A stretch of DNA of 44,170 nt from Acidobacteriota bacterium (GCA_016196035.1 JACPYM010000058.1:1-44170); one strand, 5' to 3'. Shown: positions 8,406 to 18,753, counted from the stretch's first letter. Numbers and translations: made by a program. The notes: generated by a model from the letters alone, not told the origin.

Positions 8406-11294
8406 ATGCAAAGCCACGCAACCCATCTACGCAGAATTCTTTCCTGCGGCGTGCTGGCGCTCGGCCTATGGATGAGCGCCGCCGCACAAACACCAACCAT
8501 TCCACTCGGCAGTTACACCGCCGTCATCGCGCAAGACATGCGCGTCGGCAACCTGACGTTTCCGGGCGGCGAATATCAACTGACTTTGCTCGAAGGCGGC
8601 AAGTATCAGTTGGGCCGCAACAACTTCATCACTTTGTCAGGCACCTATACCGTCAGCGGCAATCTGGTGAAATTCGCCAGCCCCGCGACGATGGACACGT
8701 GCAGCGGCGAGGGCATGTATCAATTCACCATCACGGGCAATCGCCTGACGCTGACCGCCGCCACCACGCGCGTGGACAGTTGCGTCGAACGCTTAGTGGG
8801 CCTGACCGGCGCGGCCTTTTTCAAAGACGATCCGGCCAACAAGGATTGGAAAGGCATTGGCCCCACGGGTGGTCAGTTCAATGCAGTCATCATCCACGAC
8901 GGGAAAATTTATGCGGGCGGCGGCGGCAGCAACAGCTTCCTCGGTTCGACCGGCGGCGGCGTGTTCATCTCGGCGGACAACGGACAAACCTGGCGAGCGA
9001 CGCGCGGGATTCGCGCGGACACGGTCTTTGATCTGGCTGGGTTCAATAACGTGCTCTACGCCGGATGCAGCGGCGGCGCCTTGTATTTTTCGACCGATGG
9101 CGGTGAGAACTGGGAACGTCCGCTGCTGGGCATCGCGGTGACGGCGCTGGTGCATGACTTTTATGAATACAACGGCAGGTTGTATGTCGCGACGGTCGGC
9201 GACGGCGTCTGGCGCTTGGGCGACAGTCCGTACAAGTGGGAGAAGCTCGGCACCACGGGGCTGACCAATCAAAACATCTGGGCGCTCGCCGGGAGCGGCA
9301 ATAACTTTTATGCGGCGGGCAATGGCGGCGTCTATCTCTCGACCGACGGCGGCGCAACGTGGACGCTGCGCAACAACGGAATGACCTTTTCGGTGATTCA
9401 GGCACTGGCGCTTGACGGCGGAAAAATTTATGCCGGTACCCAGCAAGGCACTGCCGCGCAGAATGAAGTCTGGATGTCGGAAGACAACGCGCTGAACTGG
9501 AAGAAGCTAGGCAACGGCATCGCGGCGGATTTCCCAACGGGCTTTTCCAATCGCATTTACGAAATGGCGGTCGCGGGCGGCAAGCTCTTCGCTGTGGGAA
9601 CGACCGGCGTGATTATGTTTGACGGCACGAAATGGAGCACCGTTTTTCAGGGCACCAACATCACCAGCTTCTTTTCCATCGCCGCCAGCGGCAACACGCT
9701 CTTTGCCGGTTCGTGGTATCACGGCATCGCGCGTTCGACTGACGGCGGCGCGACCTGGGCTTTCGCCAACAATGGCCTGAACAGCCGCCAGGTGGGCGGA
9801 ATCTACCGGGCCAACGGCGTCATCTATGCGGGCACGACACGCGGCGTGATGATCTCGTGCGACGAAGGCCAGACCTGGACGCAAACGACCGCACCCATCG
9901 TCGAGTGTTATTCGATCCTGCCCTTCGACGGAAAAGTGTTCGCAGGTTTTGCGGGCGGCGTTGCTTACACCGCCGATCAAGGCCAAACCTGGACGGTGAT
10001 TCCAGCCAGCAGCGGCATCGGTGGCGGGTTCGTCTTCCGGTTGCTCAACATTGGTAACGCGCTTTACGCCGGCATCAACAATGCCACGACGGGCGGGGTT
10101 TTTCGCACCATGGACGGCGGGCAAACCTGGACGGCGCTCAACAACGGGCTGACCAGCCGCAACGTCTTCGATCTGGCGGCGACGAGCACGGCGCTCTTTG
10201 CCTCCACGACAGGTGCAGGCGTCTTCCGTTCGACCGATGGCGGACAAAACTGGGTCGCGGTGAACAATGGTTTGCCCAGCCTCACGATTGTCGGCTTGGC
10301 CGCCGTCAAAGATACGGTCGTTGCCGCAGTCATCGGCAATACGCTGTATCGCTCTACCGACAACGGCCAGACCTGGCGGCAGCCCGAAGGCGGCGCAATG
10401 CCCACGGGCACGGGCTGGCTGATTGATGCGGCGGGCGGCAATTTTTACGCCTCGAATTTCTCAGCCTCCGGCGCGCTGCGTTCAACCGACGAAGGCCGCA
10501 CTTGGCAATACGTCAACGCGGGCTTCGACGCGCGCTGGGGCATCCGCTGGTTCGCCGACGGCGGCACGCTTTACGCCGGCACGCCCAACGGTGTTTACGT
10601 CAGCAACGGCCTGGTCAATCGCGCCGCCACGGTCAGCGCCGCCAGCTTCACCCCGCGCATTGCCGACAAAAGCATCGTCGCCGCCTTTGGCCGCGACCTC
10701 GCCACACGCGACGCCAGCGCCACCAGCTTGCCGCTGCCCACCAATCTGGGCGGCACGACGGTCAAAGTGCGCGACAGCAACGGCGTCGAACGCCTCGCGC
10801 CGCTTTTCGCCGTCGCTGCCGAGCAAGTCAATTATCAAGTCCCCGCTGGCACCGCCGCCGGCACGGCCAGCGTCATCATCACGAATGCCAACGGCATCAG
10901 CGCAACGGGTGAATTCAACATCGCGGCCACCGCGCCCGCCCTCTTCGCCCTCACTGCCAACGGCGCTGGCCCAGCGGCGGCGATTGATGCGCTGACAGGC
11001 GCGGCGGCCCCCTTCAACGCGACGCAAGCTAATGGACAGCCCAACATCCTCGCCGTCTTCGGCACCGGCCTCGGCGCGGATGCCACCGACCTGGATGGCA
11101 ACGTCAACGCCGGCGTGACAGCAACCATCGGCGGGCGCGCGGCCACCGTGCTGTATGCCGGACGCGGGCCGGGCATCACGGGCGTGAATCAATTCAACCT
11201 GACGTTGCCGGCAGGCTTGGCCGCAGGCACGCACACGCTGGTCATCACGCGCGGCGGGGTGGCGAGCAACAGCGTCACACTTGCCATCAGGTAA
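8406..11294 (+). CDS. Exported Asp-box (BNR) propeller protein with TIGR03437 C-terminus
   Basis: This 962-residue protein has a signal peptide (1-28), then a lipocalin-like domain (about 34-135). About ten Asp-box units follow over 150-730, each of the form S-T-D-x-G-x-T/N-W (for example STDGGATWTL, STDGGQNWVA), which fold as beta-propellers of the sialidase/HCF136/Vps10 kind. The last 225 residues (736-962) are a TIGR03437-type domain (AASFTPRIADKSIVAAFGRD, VNYQVPAGTAAG, ILAVFGTGLG), found at the C-terminus of many Solibacter surface proteins. GGAGGT upstream of 8406 decides the start over an earlier in-frame one at 8334. No sialidase catalytic residues are evident, so binding or a structural surface role is more likely than enzyme activity. 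Confidence 0.88.
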   Translation: MQSHATHLRRILSCGVLALGLWMSAAAQTPTIPLGSYTAVIAQDMRVGNLTFPGGEYQLTLLEGGKYQLGRNNFITLSGTYTVSGNLVKFASPATMDTCSGEGMYQFTITGNRLTLTAATTRVDSCVERLVGLTGAAFFKDDPANKDWKGIGPTGGQFNAVIIHDGKIYAGGGGSNSFLGSTGGGVFISADNGQTWRATRGIRADTVFDLAGFNNVLYAGCSGGALYFSTDGGENWERPLLGIAVTALVHDFYEYNGRLYVATVGDGVWRLGDSPYKWEKLGTTGLTNQNIWALAGSGNNFYAAGNGGVYLSTDGGATWTLRNNGMTFSVIQALALDGGKIYAGTQQGTAAQNEVWMSEDNALNWKKLGNGIAADFPTGFSNRIYEMAVAGGKLFAVGTTGVIMFDGTKWSTVFQGTNITSFFSIAASGNTLFAGSWYHGIARSTDGGATWAFANNGLNSRQVGGIYRANGVIYAGTTRGVMISCDEGQTWTQTTAPIVECYSILPFDGKVFAGFAGGVAYTADQGQTWTVIPASSGIGGGFVFRLLNIGNALYAGINNATTGGVFRTMDGGQTWTALNNGLTSRNVFDLAATSTALFASTTGAGVFRSTDGGQNWVAVNNGLPSLTIVGLAAVKDTVVAAVIGNTLYRSTDNGQTWRQPEGGAMPTGTGWLIDAAGGNFYASNFSASGALRSTDEGRTWQYVNAGFDARWGIRWFADGGTLYAGTPNGVYVSNGLVNRAATVSAASFTPRIADKSIVAAFGRDLATRDASATSLPLPTNLGGTTVKVRDSNGVERLAPLFAVAAEQVNYQVPAGTAAGTASVIITNANGISATGEFNIAATAPALFALTANGAGPAAAIDALTGAAAPFNATQANGQPNILAVFGTGLGADATDLDGNVNAGVTATIGGRAATVLYAGRGPGITGVNQFNLTLPAGLAAGTHTLVITRGGVASNSVTLAIR

Positions 11295-11303
11295 CGAGTA
11301 ATG

Positions 11304-11379
11304 GCGTCGCGCGCGTAGCGCAACCCGCCGTAACTGCGACACCACGCAACCTCGGCGGGTTGCGCTACGCGCGCGACGC
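11304..11379. repeat. Perfect 27-bp inverted repeat
   Basis: Arms 11304-11330 and 11353-11379 are perfectly complementary around a 22-base loop. The arms carry CGCGCGCGTAGCGCAACCCG. It starts nine bases after the stop of the propeller gene and ends 30 bases before the SnoaL-like start. It is not a copy of family A, though both contain a CGCGCGCGT core. Confidence 0.92.
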
Positions 11380-11409
11380 AGTTCATCAACCACAATTTTT
11401 GGACGAACA

Positions 11410-11823
11410 ATGAAAACGAGCCATGAAACCATCGCACGCCGTTACCGCGCCGAAGTCTGTCACGGCAAGCTGGCCGTCGCCGACGAGATTTTTGATCCCG
11501 CCGTGCAAGCACACGTCAGCGATTCACTCACGCCGCCCGTCGCCCCCGGCGTAGCGGCTATCAAAGCAGTGGTGACGATGTACAGCGCCGCCTTCCCCGA
11601 CACGCAATACACGATTGAAGACATCGTCGTGGGCGAAACCAAAGCCGCCGTGCGCTGGTCGGCGCGCGGTACGCACACGGGCGCGCTCGGCGAACTCGCG
11701 CCAACCGGCAAGCAGGTGAGCGTGACCGGCATGGATGTTTATCACTTCCGCGACGGCAAGATCGTTGACGTGTGGGTGAGTTGGGACGCGCTGGGTTGTT
11801 TGAAACAACTCGGCGTCGCCTGA
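11410..11823 (+). CDS. SnoaL-like polyketide cyclase family protein (ester cyclase type)
   Basis: The 137-residue product matches the SnoaL-like branch of the NTF2 fold: an N-terminal helical part, then ARGTHTGALGELAPTGKQV and a strand pair MDVYHFRDGKIVDVWVSWD, ending LKQLGV. It lacks a signal peptide. Members of this family bind small hydrophobic substrates or catalyse ring closure, but most environmental copies are uncharacterised. The ribosome site is weak (GGAC). It is a paralogue of the gene at 11973, from which it is separated by a family A palindrome. Confidence 0.85.
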   Translation: MKTSHETIARRYRAEVCHGKLAVADEIFDPAVQAHVSDSLTPPVAPGVAAIKAVVTMYSAAFPDTQYTIEDIVVGETKAAVRWSARGTHTGALGELAPTGKQVSVTGMDVYHFRDGKIVDVWVSWDALGCLKQLGVA

Positions 11824-11860
11824 ACAACCAAGCACGGCTTTTCTTCAAACACGAAGCGAG

Positions 11861-11949
11861 ACGGTACCGCGCGCGTCAGTCAGCGGTGCTTGCGCAATTG
11901 AACCAGCGTGCAACGACGCCCCGCCGCTGGCTGACGCGCGCGGTACCGT
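11861..11949. repeat. Palindromic element, family A copy 2
   Basis: Arms 11861-11886 and 11924-11949 are 26 bp with one G:T pair and a 37-base loop. The arm core is GGTACCGCGCGCGTCAGTCA, differing at few positions from the copies at 369 and 22955. It separates two paralogous SnoaL-like genes. Confidence 0.9.
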
Positions 11950-11972
11950 CCAACCATCACAGGAGCAAAAAG

Positions 11973-12386
11973 ATGAACAATCAGAACAGCAAAGAATTGG
12001 GCCACCGCTACATTGAAGTGATCTGGAACCAGGCTGAACTCAACCGGCTCGACGAATTCACCGCGCCCGACATCGTGCGCCACGATCCGGCCAGCGGCGT
12101 CCAGCGCGGCTTTGCCGCATACAGCGCCGTCGTACAAGCGCTGCACACAGCCTTTCACCCCATGCACTTCGTCATCAACTGGCACGTCGGCGAGGGTGCC
12201 GCGGCGGCCCATCACTGGACGGTGACGGGCACACACGTTGGCGAATTCAACGGCATCGCGCCCACCGGCAAGCAATTCACGCTGGATGGCGTCAGCATTT
12301 ACCGCTTCGCCAACGGCAAACTGGTCGAAGAGCGCACGGTGGGGGATGCGCTGAGCTTGCTGAAGCAATTGGGCGTCGCCATCTGA
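11973..12386 (+). CDS. SnoaL-like polyketide cyclase family protein (paralogue)
   Basis: The 137-residue product shares the SnoaL-like plan with its neighbour: HRYIEVIWNQAELNRLDEF, then VTGTHVGEFNGIAPTGKQF and VSIYRFANGKLVEERTVGD, ending LLKQLGVAI. It is likely cytoplasmic and of unknown substrate. AGGAGC seven bases upstream of 11973 fixes the start; the longer open frame from 11772 runs back through the palindrome and the upstream gene and is rejected. Equal length and order suggest a tandem duplication. Confidence 0.85.
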   Translation: MNNQNSKELGHRYIEVIWNQAELNRLDEFTAPDIVRHDPASGVQRGFAAYSAVVQALHTAFHPMHFVINWHVGEGAAAAHHWTVTGTHVGEFNGIAPTGKQFTLDGVSIYRFANGKLVEERTVGDALSLLKQLGVAI

Positions 12387-12477
12387 ACACAGCGCGCCCG
12401 GCAGCCTGGCCTTTCAGCACATTTGATCAGCAACTTCTACGTCAACGTCAATCTTGCAAAATCAAAAGGAGCAGCTT

Positions 12478-15400
12478 ATGCGTTTTTTGAAACTCTTCCG
12501 CCGCACGGCCAGGCTGTATCTGGCGTTGTTCATCTGTCTGGCTTGTTTGACCGGCTTCAGCGCCAGCGCCGGCCAGCGTTGGGCGCAGCTTTGGCAGCGG
12601 CTTGCGCCGGATTATACCGCGCGGCTTGGCAGAGCGCCGGCACGTGTCTTCAACGTCATTACCGTCAATACAACGGCGGATGAGAACGGCGCGAACAGCG
12701 CCGCGTGTTCGTTGCGCGAAGCCATCACCGCAGCCAATACAAACGCTGTGTTTGGCGGTTGTCCGGCGGGCGCGGCGGGATTGGATGTGATCGAGTTCAA
12801 TCTCGGCACGGGCACGCCGGTCATCACGTTGAGCGGCGGCGCGCCAACGATTACACAAGCGGTGACGATTGACGGGGCGACGGGCGGGGCAACGCGTGTA
12901 ATGTTGGACGGCGTGACCAACAGCGGCAATGGGCTGGATTTGCAAACCGGCGGTTGCACGATCCGCGGCCTGGTCATCAAGCGGTTTTTGTTTGGCATCC
13001 GCATTTTCAACGGCAGCGGCGGCCATACGATTCAGAACTGTTTCATTGGCACGAACGAAAACGGCGACAGCATTGTGAACGCGGGCAATGGCGCGTCGGG
13101 CATCGTCATCGTCAACACACCGAACAACCTGATTGGCGGCGACACGCCGGGTGCGGGCAATGTGCTGGCGGCCAACGGGAATTTCGGCCTTGATCTTCAG
13201 GGTTCCCCCGGCAATACGGTGCAAGGCAATCGCATCGGCACCGATGTGAACGGCGCGCTGGATTTCGGCAATGTGTTTGGCGGCGTCAATGTGAGCGGCG
13301 CGGCGAACAACCTCATCGGCGGCGCCAGCCTGGGCGCGCGCAACATCATTGCGGGCAATGGCGGCAATGGCGTCTCGCTGAGCAATGCCGGCAACTCGCG
13401 CGTGCAAGGCAACTACATCGGCCTCACGGCGGCGGGCACGGCGGCGCTGCTCAACAATCAATTCGGCGTTTTTGTCAGCGCCTCGAATGGCGCGCTCATC
13501 GGCGGCACAGCACGCGGCGAAGGCAATGTCATTTCGGGCAACGGCAATGGCGCTGCTGGCGGCGACGGCATTTCGCTGCAATCCAGCGGTGTGACGGTGC
13601 AAGGCAATCTCATCGGTTTGAATGCGGCGGGCACAGCGAAAGTGCCGAACGTCAGTGATGGCATCGGCCTCAGCGACGCCACCAACAGCCTAATTGGCGG
13701 CACTACGGCGGGCGCAGGCAACATCATCGCGGGCAATAACGGCAGCGGCGTCGCCATTCGCAGCACCGGCAGCGGCGCGGGCAACAACGTGGTGCAGGGG
13801 AATCTCATCGGCACAAACAGCGCCGGCGACGCCAATTTGGGCAATGCCAGTCACGGCGTTTTTCTGACGGGTCAATTCAGCGGCAGCGCCAACAGCAATG
13901 CCATCGGCGGCACGGCGGCGGGCGCGGGCAACGTCATCGCCTTCAACGGCGGCGCGGGCGTGGGACTGAGCACGGCTTCAACGCGCAATGCGATTCAGGG
14001 CAATTCAATTTTCAGCAATGTGCGGCGCGGCATTACGCTCGACTTCAACAACTTTCCCGCCAACGATCCGGGCGATGGCGACACGGGCGCGAACAACCGG
14101 CAGAACTTTCCGGCGCTGACGCAGGCGGCGATTAGCAATGGCAATGTCGCTGTGCAAGGCACGTTCAACAGCACGGCGAATGCAACGTTCCGGCTGGAAT
14201 TCTTCGACAGCCCGGCGCGCCATTCGACGGGCTATGGCGAAGGGAAAACTTTTCTAGGCTTCATCAACGTCACAACTGACGCCAGCGGCAATACCGCCTT
14301 CAACGTCATCTTGCCCATCAGCGCCACAGCCAACCACTTCCTGACTGCGACGGCGACGGATGCGAACGGCAATACGTCGGAGTTCTCGCTCAGCCTGGCC
14401 CCGCCCAACGTGACGCCGCAAACGGTGGCGGCCATTCCCTACAATTCGCCGACGCGCCGCACCATAGCGCAAGTCAGTGATTTCGAGACGGCGGCGGGAA
14501 ACCTGACGCTGGCACTCAGCAACGTGCCCGCCGGGATGACGGTGAGCGGATTGCAGCACGATGGAAATGGATTCATCAGCGCGCTGCTCAACGCCGCCTG
14601 CAATCTGGCGGGCAGCACGCAAAGCTTTAACCTCAACGTGACCGATGCCGACAACAACGCCACCAGCGGCGTTGTCACGGTTGGGTTGCAACCGCTGCCG
14701 ACCATTCAATTCACCAACAACAATCCAACCAGCCAAACCGTCTGCGTTGGTCAGCAGGCGCTCTTCGGCCCGATCAATGTGACGTTCAGCGGCGGCGCAC
14801 CGGTGGCCGTCAACTTCCGCTGGCGCAAAGTCGGTCAGTCGAATCCTGTCTCAACCGCCTCCCAGCTTTTCTTCCCCAACGCCACGGCTGCGGATGCAGG
14901 CGATTACCTGGTGGAATGGGCAACCGAATGCAACCCCAGCAACTATCAATTTTTGGAGCAAGTCTCCCTGACAGTACATCAGCCCACGGCGGCCACGGCG
15001 CTCGACAATGGCACCGTCATCGAAGGCGCAGCGGCCAGCTTCACGACCACGGCCTCAGGCAGCGGCCCGTTCGGCTTTGTTTGGAAGAAAGGCGCGGTGG
15101 TGCTTTCAAGCAACGAGCATTTGCAGATCAATTCGACCGCGATGCAAAGCACGTTGTTGATCGGCCAGACTGTCACAGGCGACAGTGATACCTACAGCGT
15201 CACTGTCACCGGCGCCTGCGGCGCGGTAACACAAAGCGCCGCACTGACGGTGAACCCCACCTGCGTTGGGCTGACGCTCGCGCCGTTCACCTTGCCTAGC
15301 GGCGTGCTCGGTTATGCCTACAACCAAACGCTGACGGCCAGCGGCGGCGTACCGCCGTATTCGTTCAGCATTTCAGACGGCGCCTTGCCGCCGGGTTTAG

Positions 15401-18400
15401 CGCTCAACGCCAACGGCACACTGAGCGGCGCGCCCACGCAGGTCGGCAACTTCGTGTTCAATGTGGAAGCCAGCGCGGGCGCGTGCACAGGCAGCGCGGG
15501 TTACACGCTCAGCGTCGGCCAACTCAATCTGGCGGCGACGGGCGGCGAGGGTTATGTGGATTTGAACTGGACGCAGGCAGGCTACAGTTCATTGATGGGT
15601 TTCAAGCTGTATCGCGCCACAGTCAGCGGCGGGTCGTATGCGCTGGCGCAAAGCCTGGCGGCCAATGCCAGCACGTTCCGCGATACGGGAGTGACGCCCA
15701 ACACGGCGTACTTTTATAAGCTGACCGTGCTCGACAGCAACGGCGAATCGAGCTTTTCCAATCCCGCCGCCGCCACACCCGTGGCCGGTGAACCGCCAGT
15801 CATCACGCATACGCCGCCCGCCGCGCCTGCGGCGCCGGGCGTGCCCATTCCCATCCTGGCGACGGTGACGGACAACGTCGGCGTGCAAAGCGTCAAGCTG
15901 TTTTTCCGCACGCTTGGCGCGGCCAGTTACACCGAGCGTGCCATGCTCACCGGCGGCAACAATCTTTATGAGACAGGGATTCAGGGCAGCGAATTCGTCG
16001 TGCCCGGCGTGGAGTATTACCTCGAAGCGCGCGACCAGAGCAACGTCACGCAAGCGGGCCAGCCCAACGATCCGTACCGGCTGACGCTCGCAGATCGCCC
16101 ATATCTGACGCAACTCAACCCGGCGAATGGCCCGGCGGCGGGCGGCACAAGCGTCACGCTCACGGGGCACAACTTCAAAGCGAACGCGGTCGTGCGCTTT
16201 GATAGCGCGCTGGCGACGATCACCAACCAGAGCGCGACGCAGCTTGTTTGCATCACGCCGCCGCATTTCCCCGCCGCCGTGGATGTGCGCGTGACCAATC
16301 CCGACGGCGCGAGCGATGTGTTGACGCGCGGCTTCATCTATCAGGGCGCACAAGCCGCGCTCAGTTTGCCCACGACCACCGGGCCGCAAGGCGTCAACGT
16401 GCAAATTCCCATCAATGCCGCCAACGTGCAGGGGCTGACGGCAGCCGACGTGCGCGTCACCTCTAACAGCGTGGTCTTGAGCGCCGTCAACGTCAGTCCG
16501 GGCACGCTCACGCCGAATTGGGGCATGCAAACGAATCTCAACACCCCGGGCGAAGTGCGGCTGGCGCTGGCGAGCACCACCGGGCCAATCAGCGGTTCGG
16601 GTTCAGTGGCGGTGATCGAATTTCAAGTGCTGGGCGCGCCGGGCGCGGTGACGCCGCTGACACTGAGTTCAGTCTTGCTCAACGGCGGCGCGATTGCGGC
16701 CACGCTCACGGCGGGGCAATTCACGGTGGCGCCGGTTTACTCGATCTCCGGCACGGTCAGTCATTGGAACAACACGTTGGGCGGCTTGGGCAATGTGACG
16801 CTGGCGCTCGCGGGCAGCGGCAATTACACAGCCAGCAGTCAGGCGAATGGCGCATTCGCGTTGAGCAACGTGCTGGGCGGCAGCTACACACTGACGCCAA
16901 GTAAGACCGATCAAACCAGCGGCATTTCGGCCTTTGATGCGGCGTTGGTGCTGCAACATTCGGCGGGCTTGATCACGCTGACGGGCGCGGCGTTGACGGC
17001 GGCGGATGTGGATCGCAGCGGCGGCGTGAATGCGCAGGATGCGTTTTACATCCTGCAACAAACGGTCGGCTTGATCGGCCTGCCCTTCCCCGGCGCGGGC
17101 GTGGCTTGGTTATTCAACCCAGTCACGCGCAGCTATAACAATCTCAGCGCCGATCAGACCAATCAAAATTTCACCGGCATGCTGCTCGGCGATGTCAACG
17201 GCAGCTTCACGACAGGCAACGCGCCGCACACACTCGCCACGCTCAGTTTGCCGGAAGTCAGCGTGCCGGCAGGCGCAGAGTTTCCCATGCTGCTCAGCCT
17301 GGGCTTGACGCAAGGCCAGGTGCTGGGCGCGGATTTGCAACTCACCTATGACCCAACGGTCGTCAGCGTGCTGGCCGTCGAGAATGGCAGTTTGATCAGC
17401 GATTGGCTGCGCGCGGTGAATCTCAACACGCCCGGCTTGCTGCGAGTGGCGCTCGCGGGCAGTCGCGGCGTAGCGGGCAGCGGTGAGCTATTGCGGCTGC
17501 GGTTGCGCGCGACGGGTGGCGTGGGCCGTTCGAGCACTTTCACCTTCACGCAAGGACGGCTCAATGAAGGCGGCATCGGAACTACGCTCACAGCAGGCCG
17601 CGTGACGATTCGCGCCCGGCCCGCGCCCGCCGATTTCGATCTGGATGGCAAGACCGATTTGACCGTGTGGCGCGGCGCGACCGGCGCCTGGTTCACGGCG
17701 CGGGACGGCAACAGCAGTTTGCCGCCCATCGTTTGGGGCAGCAGCCGCGAGCCTTACAACGATGTGATCGCACCGGGCGATTATGACGGCGACGGCCAGG
17801 CTGACGTAGCCATTTGGCGTCCGCTCGATGGCGGTTGGTACATCATCAATTCGTCCACCGGCGCATTTAGTCAGCGCGCCTGGGGGCAACGCGGCGATGT
17901 GCCTGTGCCCGGTGATTATGACGGCGACGGCCAGACCGATCCGGCCGTCTGGCGGCCCTCAGACAACAACTGGTACATCCTGAAAAGCTCGGACGGGCAA
18001 TTCACCGTGCAAGCCTGGGGCAGTCCCAACGCGCCGTACAACGATGTCGCCGTGCCCGCCGATTATGACGGCGATGGCAAGACCGACCTCGCCGTCTTCC
18101 GGCGGCAAACCGGCGTCTGGTACGTGCGCAAGAGTTCGGATGGACAAATCATTGTGCAGCCTTGGGGCCTCGGTACGGATGCGCCCGTGCCCGGCGATTA
18201 CGATGGCGATGGGCGCGCCGATCTCGCCGTCTGGCGCGGCGGCGAAGGCAATTGGTATGTGCGCAAGAGCAGTGACGGCCAATTCCAAGTCACTCAATGG
18301 GGCAGCGGCGCGCTCGAAGATGTGCCCGTACCGGGCGATTATGACGGCGATGGCCGCGCGGATGTGGCCGTCTTCCGGCGCAGCAACGGCACTTGGTACA

Positions 18401-18492
18401 TTCAACCCAGCAACACCAGTGCGGCCATCGTGAAACCGTGGGGCTTGGGCACCGATATGCCTGTGCCTGGACACTTGGCCGGACGCAATTGA
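12478..18492 (+). CDS. Giant exported protein: CSLREA, beta-helix, Ig-like, FN3, TIG, cohesin-dockerin-cohesin, FG-GAP
   Basis: This 2004-residue protein has an N-terminal signal segment (about 10-31). In order I see: a CSLREA motif (about 60-90); a right-handed beta-helix with repeated N-L-I-G-G and AGN-V/I-I-A-x-N units (about 95-540); Ig-like domains (about 740-925); a He_PIG unit (about 926-1010); fibronectin type III (about 1015-1104); IPT/TIG (about 1207-1290); a cohesin-like domain (about 1293-1420); a carboxypeptidase-regulatory-like domain (about 1421-1478); dockerin-type repeats (about 1479-1535) with one intact calcium loop, ADVDRSGGVNAQD; a second cohesin-like domain (about 1586-1711); and six FG-GAP/VCBS units with DxDxDG loops (about 1716-2000). 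AAAAGGAG upstream of 12478 fixes the start. It is a calcium-binding cell-surface or secreted protein, perhaps for polysaccharide binding. No sorting signal is evident at its C-terminus. Confidence 0.88.
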   Translation: MRFLKLFRRTARLYLALFICLACLTGFSASAGQRWAQLWQRLAPDYTARLGRAPARVFNVITVNTTADENGANSAACSLREAITAANTNAVFGGCPAGAAGLDVIEFNLGTGTPVITLSGGAPTITQAVTIDGATGGATRVMLDGVTNSGNGLDLQTGGCTIRGLVIKRFLFGIRIFNGSGGHTIQNCFIGTNENGDSIVNAGNGASGIVIVNTPNNLIGGDTPGAGNVLAANGNFGLDLQGSPGNTVQGNRIGTDVNGALDFGNVFGGVNVSGAANNLIGGASLGARNIIAGNGGNGVSLSNAGNSRVQGNYIGLTAAGTAALLNNQFGVFVSASNGALIGGTARGEGNVISGNGNGAAGGDGISLQSSGVTVQGNLIGLNAAGTAKVPNVSDGIGLSDATNSLIGGTTAGAGNIIAGNNGSGVAIRSTGSGAGNNVVQGNLIGTNSAGDANLGNASHGVFLTGQFSGSANSNAIGGTAAGAGNVIAFNGGAGVGLSTASTRNAIQGNSIFSNVRRGITLDFNNFPANDPGDGDTGANNRQNFPALTQAAISNGNVAVQGTFNSTANATFRLEFFDSPARHSTGYGEGKTFLGFINVTTDASGNTAFNVILPISATANHFLTATATDANGNTSEFSLSLAPPNVTPQTVAAIPYNSPTRRTIAQVSDFETAAGNLTLALSNVPAGMTVSGLQHDGNGFISALLNAACNLAGSTQSFNLNVTDADNNATSGVVTVGLQPLPTIQFTNNNPTSQTVCVGQQALFGPINVTFSGGAPVAVNFRWRKVGQSNPVSTASQLFFPNATAADAGDYLVEWATECNPSNYQFLEQVSLTVHQPTAATALDNGTVIEGAAASFTTTASGSGPFGFVWKKGAVVLSSNEHLQINSTAMQSTLLIGQTVTGDSDTYSVTVTGACGAVTQSAALTVNPTCVGLTLAPFTLPSGVLGYAYNQTLTASGGVPPYSFSISDGALPPGLALNANGTLSGAPTQVGNFVFNVEASAGACTGSAGYTLSVGQLNLAATGGEGYVDLNWTQAGYSSLMGFKLYRATVSGGSYALAQSLAANASTFRDTGVTPNTAYFYKLTVLDSNGESSFSNPAAATPVAGEPPVITHTPPAAPAAPGVPIPILATVTDNVGVQSVKLFFRTLGAASYTERAMLTGGNNLYETGIQGSEFVVPGVEYYLEARDQSNVTQAGQPNDPYRLTLADRPYLTQLNPANGPAAGGTSVTLTGHNFKANAVVRFDSALATITNQSATQLVCITPPHFPAAVDVRVTNPDGASDVLTRGFIYQGAQAALSLPTTTGPQGVNVQIPINAANVQGLTAADVRVTSNSVVLSAVNVSPGTLTPNWGMQTNLNTPGEVRLALASTTGPISGSGSVAVIEFQVLGAPGAVTPLTLSSVLLNGGAIAATLTAGQFTVAPVYSISGTVSHWNNTLGGLGNVTLALAGSGNYTASSQANGAFALSNVLGGSYTLTPSKTDQTSGISAFDAALVLQHSAGLITLTGAALTAADVDRSGGVNAQDAFYILQQTVGLIGLPFPGAGVAWLFNPVTRSYNNLSADQTNQNFTGMLLGDVNGSFTTGNAPHTLATLSLPEVSVPAGAEFPMLLSLGLTQGQVLGADLQLTYDPTVVSVLAVENGSLISDWLRAVNLNTPGLLRVALAGSRGVAGSGELLRLRLRATGGVGRSSTFTFTQGRLNEGGIGTTLTAGRVTIRARPAPADFDLDGKTDLTVWRGATGAWFTARDGNSSLPPIVWGSSREPYNDVIAPGDYDGDGQADVAIWRPLDGGWYIINSSTGAFSQRAWGQRGDVPVPGDYDGDGQTDPAVWRPSDNNWYILKSSDGQFTVQAWGSPNAPYNDVAVPADYDGDGKTDLAVFRRQTGVWYVRKSSDGQIIVQPWGLGTDAPVPGDYDGDGRADLAVWRGGEGNWYVRKSSDGQFQVTQWGSGALEDVPVPGDYDGDGRADVAVFRRSNGTWYIQPSNTSAAIVKPWGLGTDMPVPGHLAGRN

Positions 18493-18753
18493 GCTAGGTC
18501 GGGCAGGTTTGTTGGTGCGGCGCGCAGCCCACAGCGCCCCCAACGACAAATCTGCCCGTGTTCCTCAATCTGTTTGGTTCCCGCTTGTTTTGCCCGCAAC
18601 TATTCCCTGTCCGACAAGCGCGCAACGCCTGCCTGCGCAGCCTTTTTCCTGCCTCTGCGTTGCTTGCTTGTGCGCTCTCGCTGCCTCACATAGGATGTGC
18701 GCACAATTCCAACCGGCATTTCGTTGTGATAACAATCATCAGGAGGGCAAAGA
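18493..18753. repeat. Gap with 59-base hairpin
   Basis: An inverted repeat spans 18500-18558: CGGGCAG with CTGCCCG, continued by TTTGT with ACAAA across a G:T pair. It begins seven bases after the giant gene. The remainder up to 18753 holds no convincing gene; an open frame from 18558 overlaps the next gene and has no recognisable content. Confidence 0.65.

Noticed and set aside
12448-13602. Long antisense open frame (384 codons) opposite the giant gene
   Set aside because: It is a shadow caused by high GC content and the codon pattern of the plus-strand gene. Its product is Arg/Ala-rich, without domains, and has no ribosome site.
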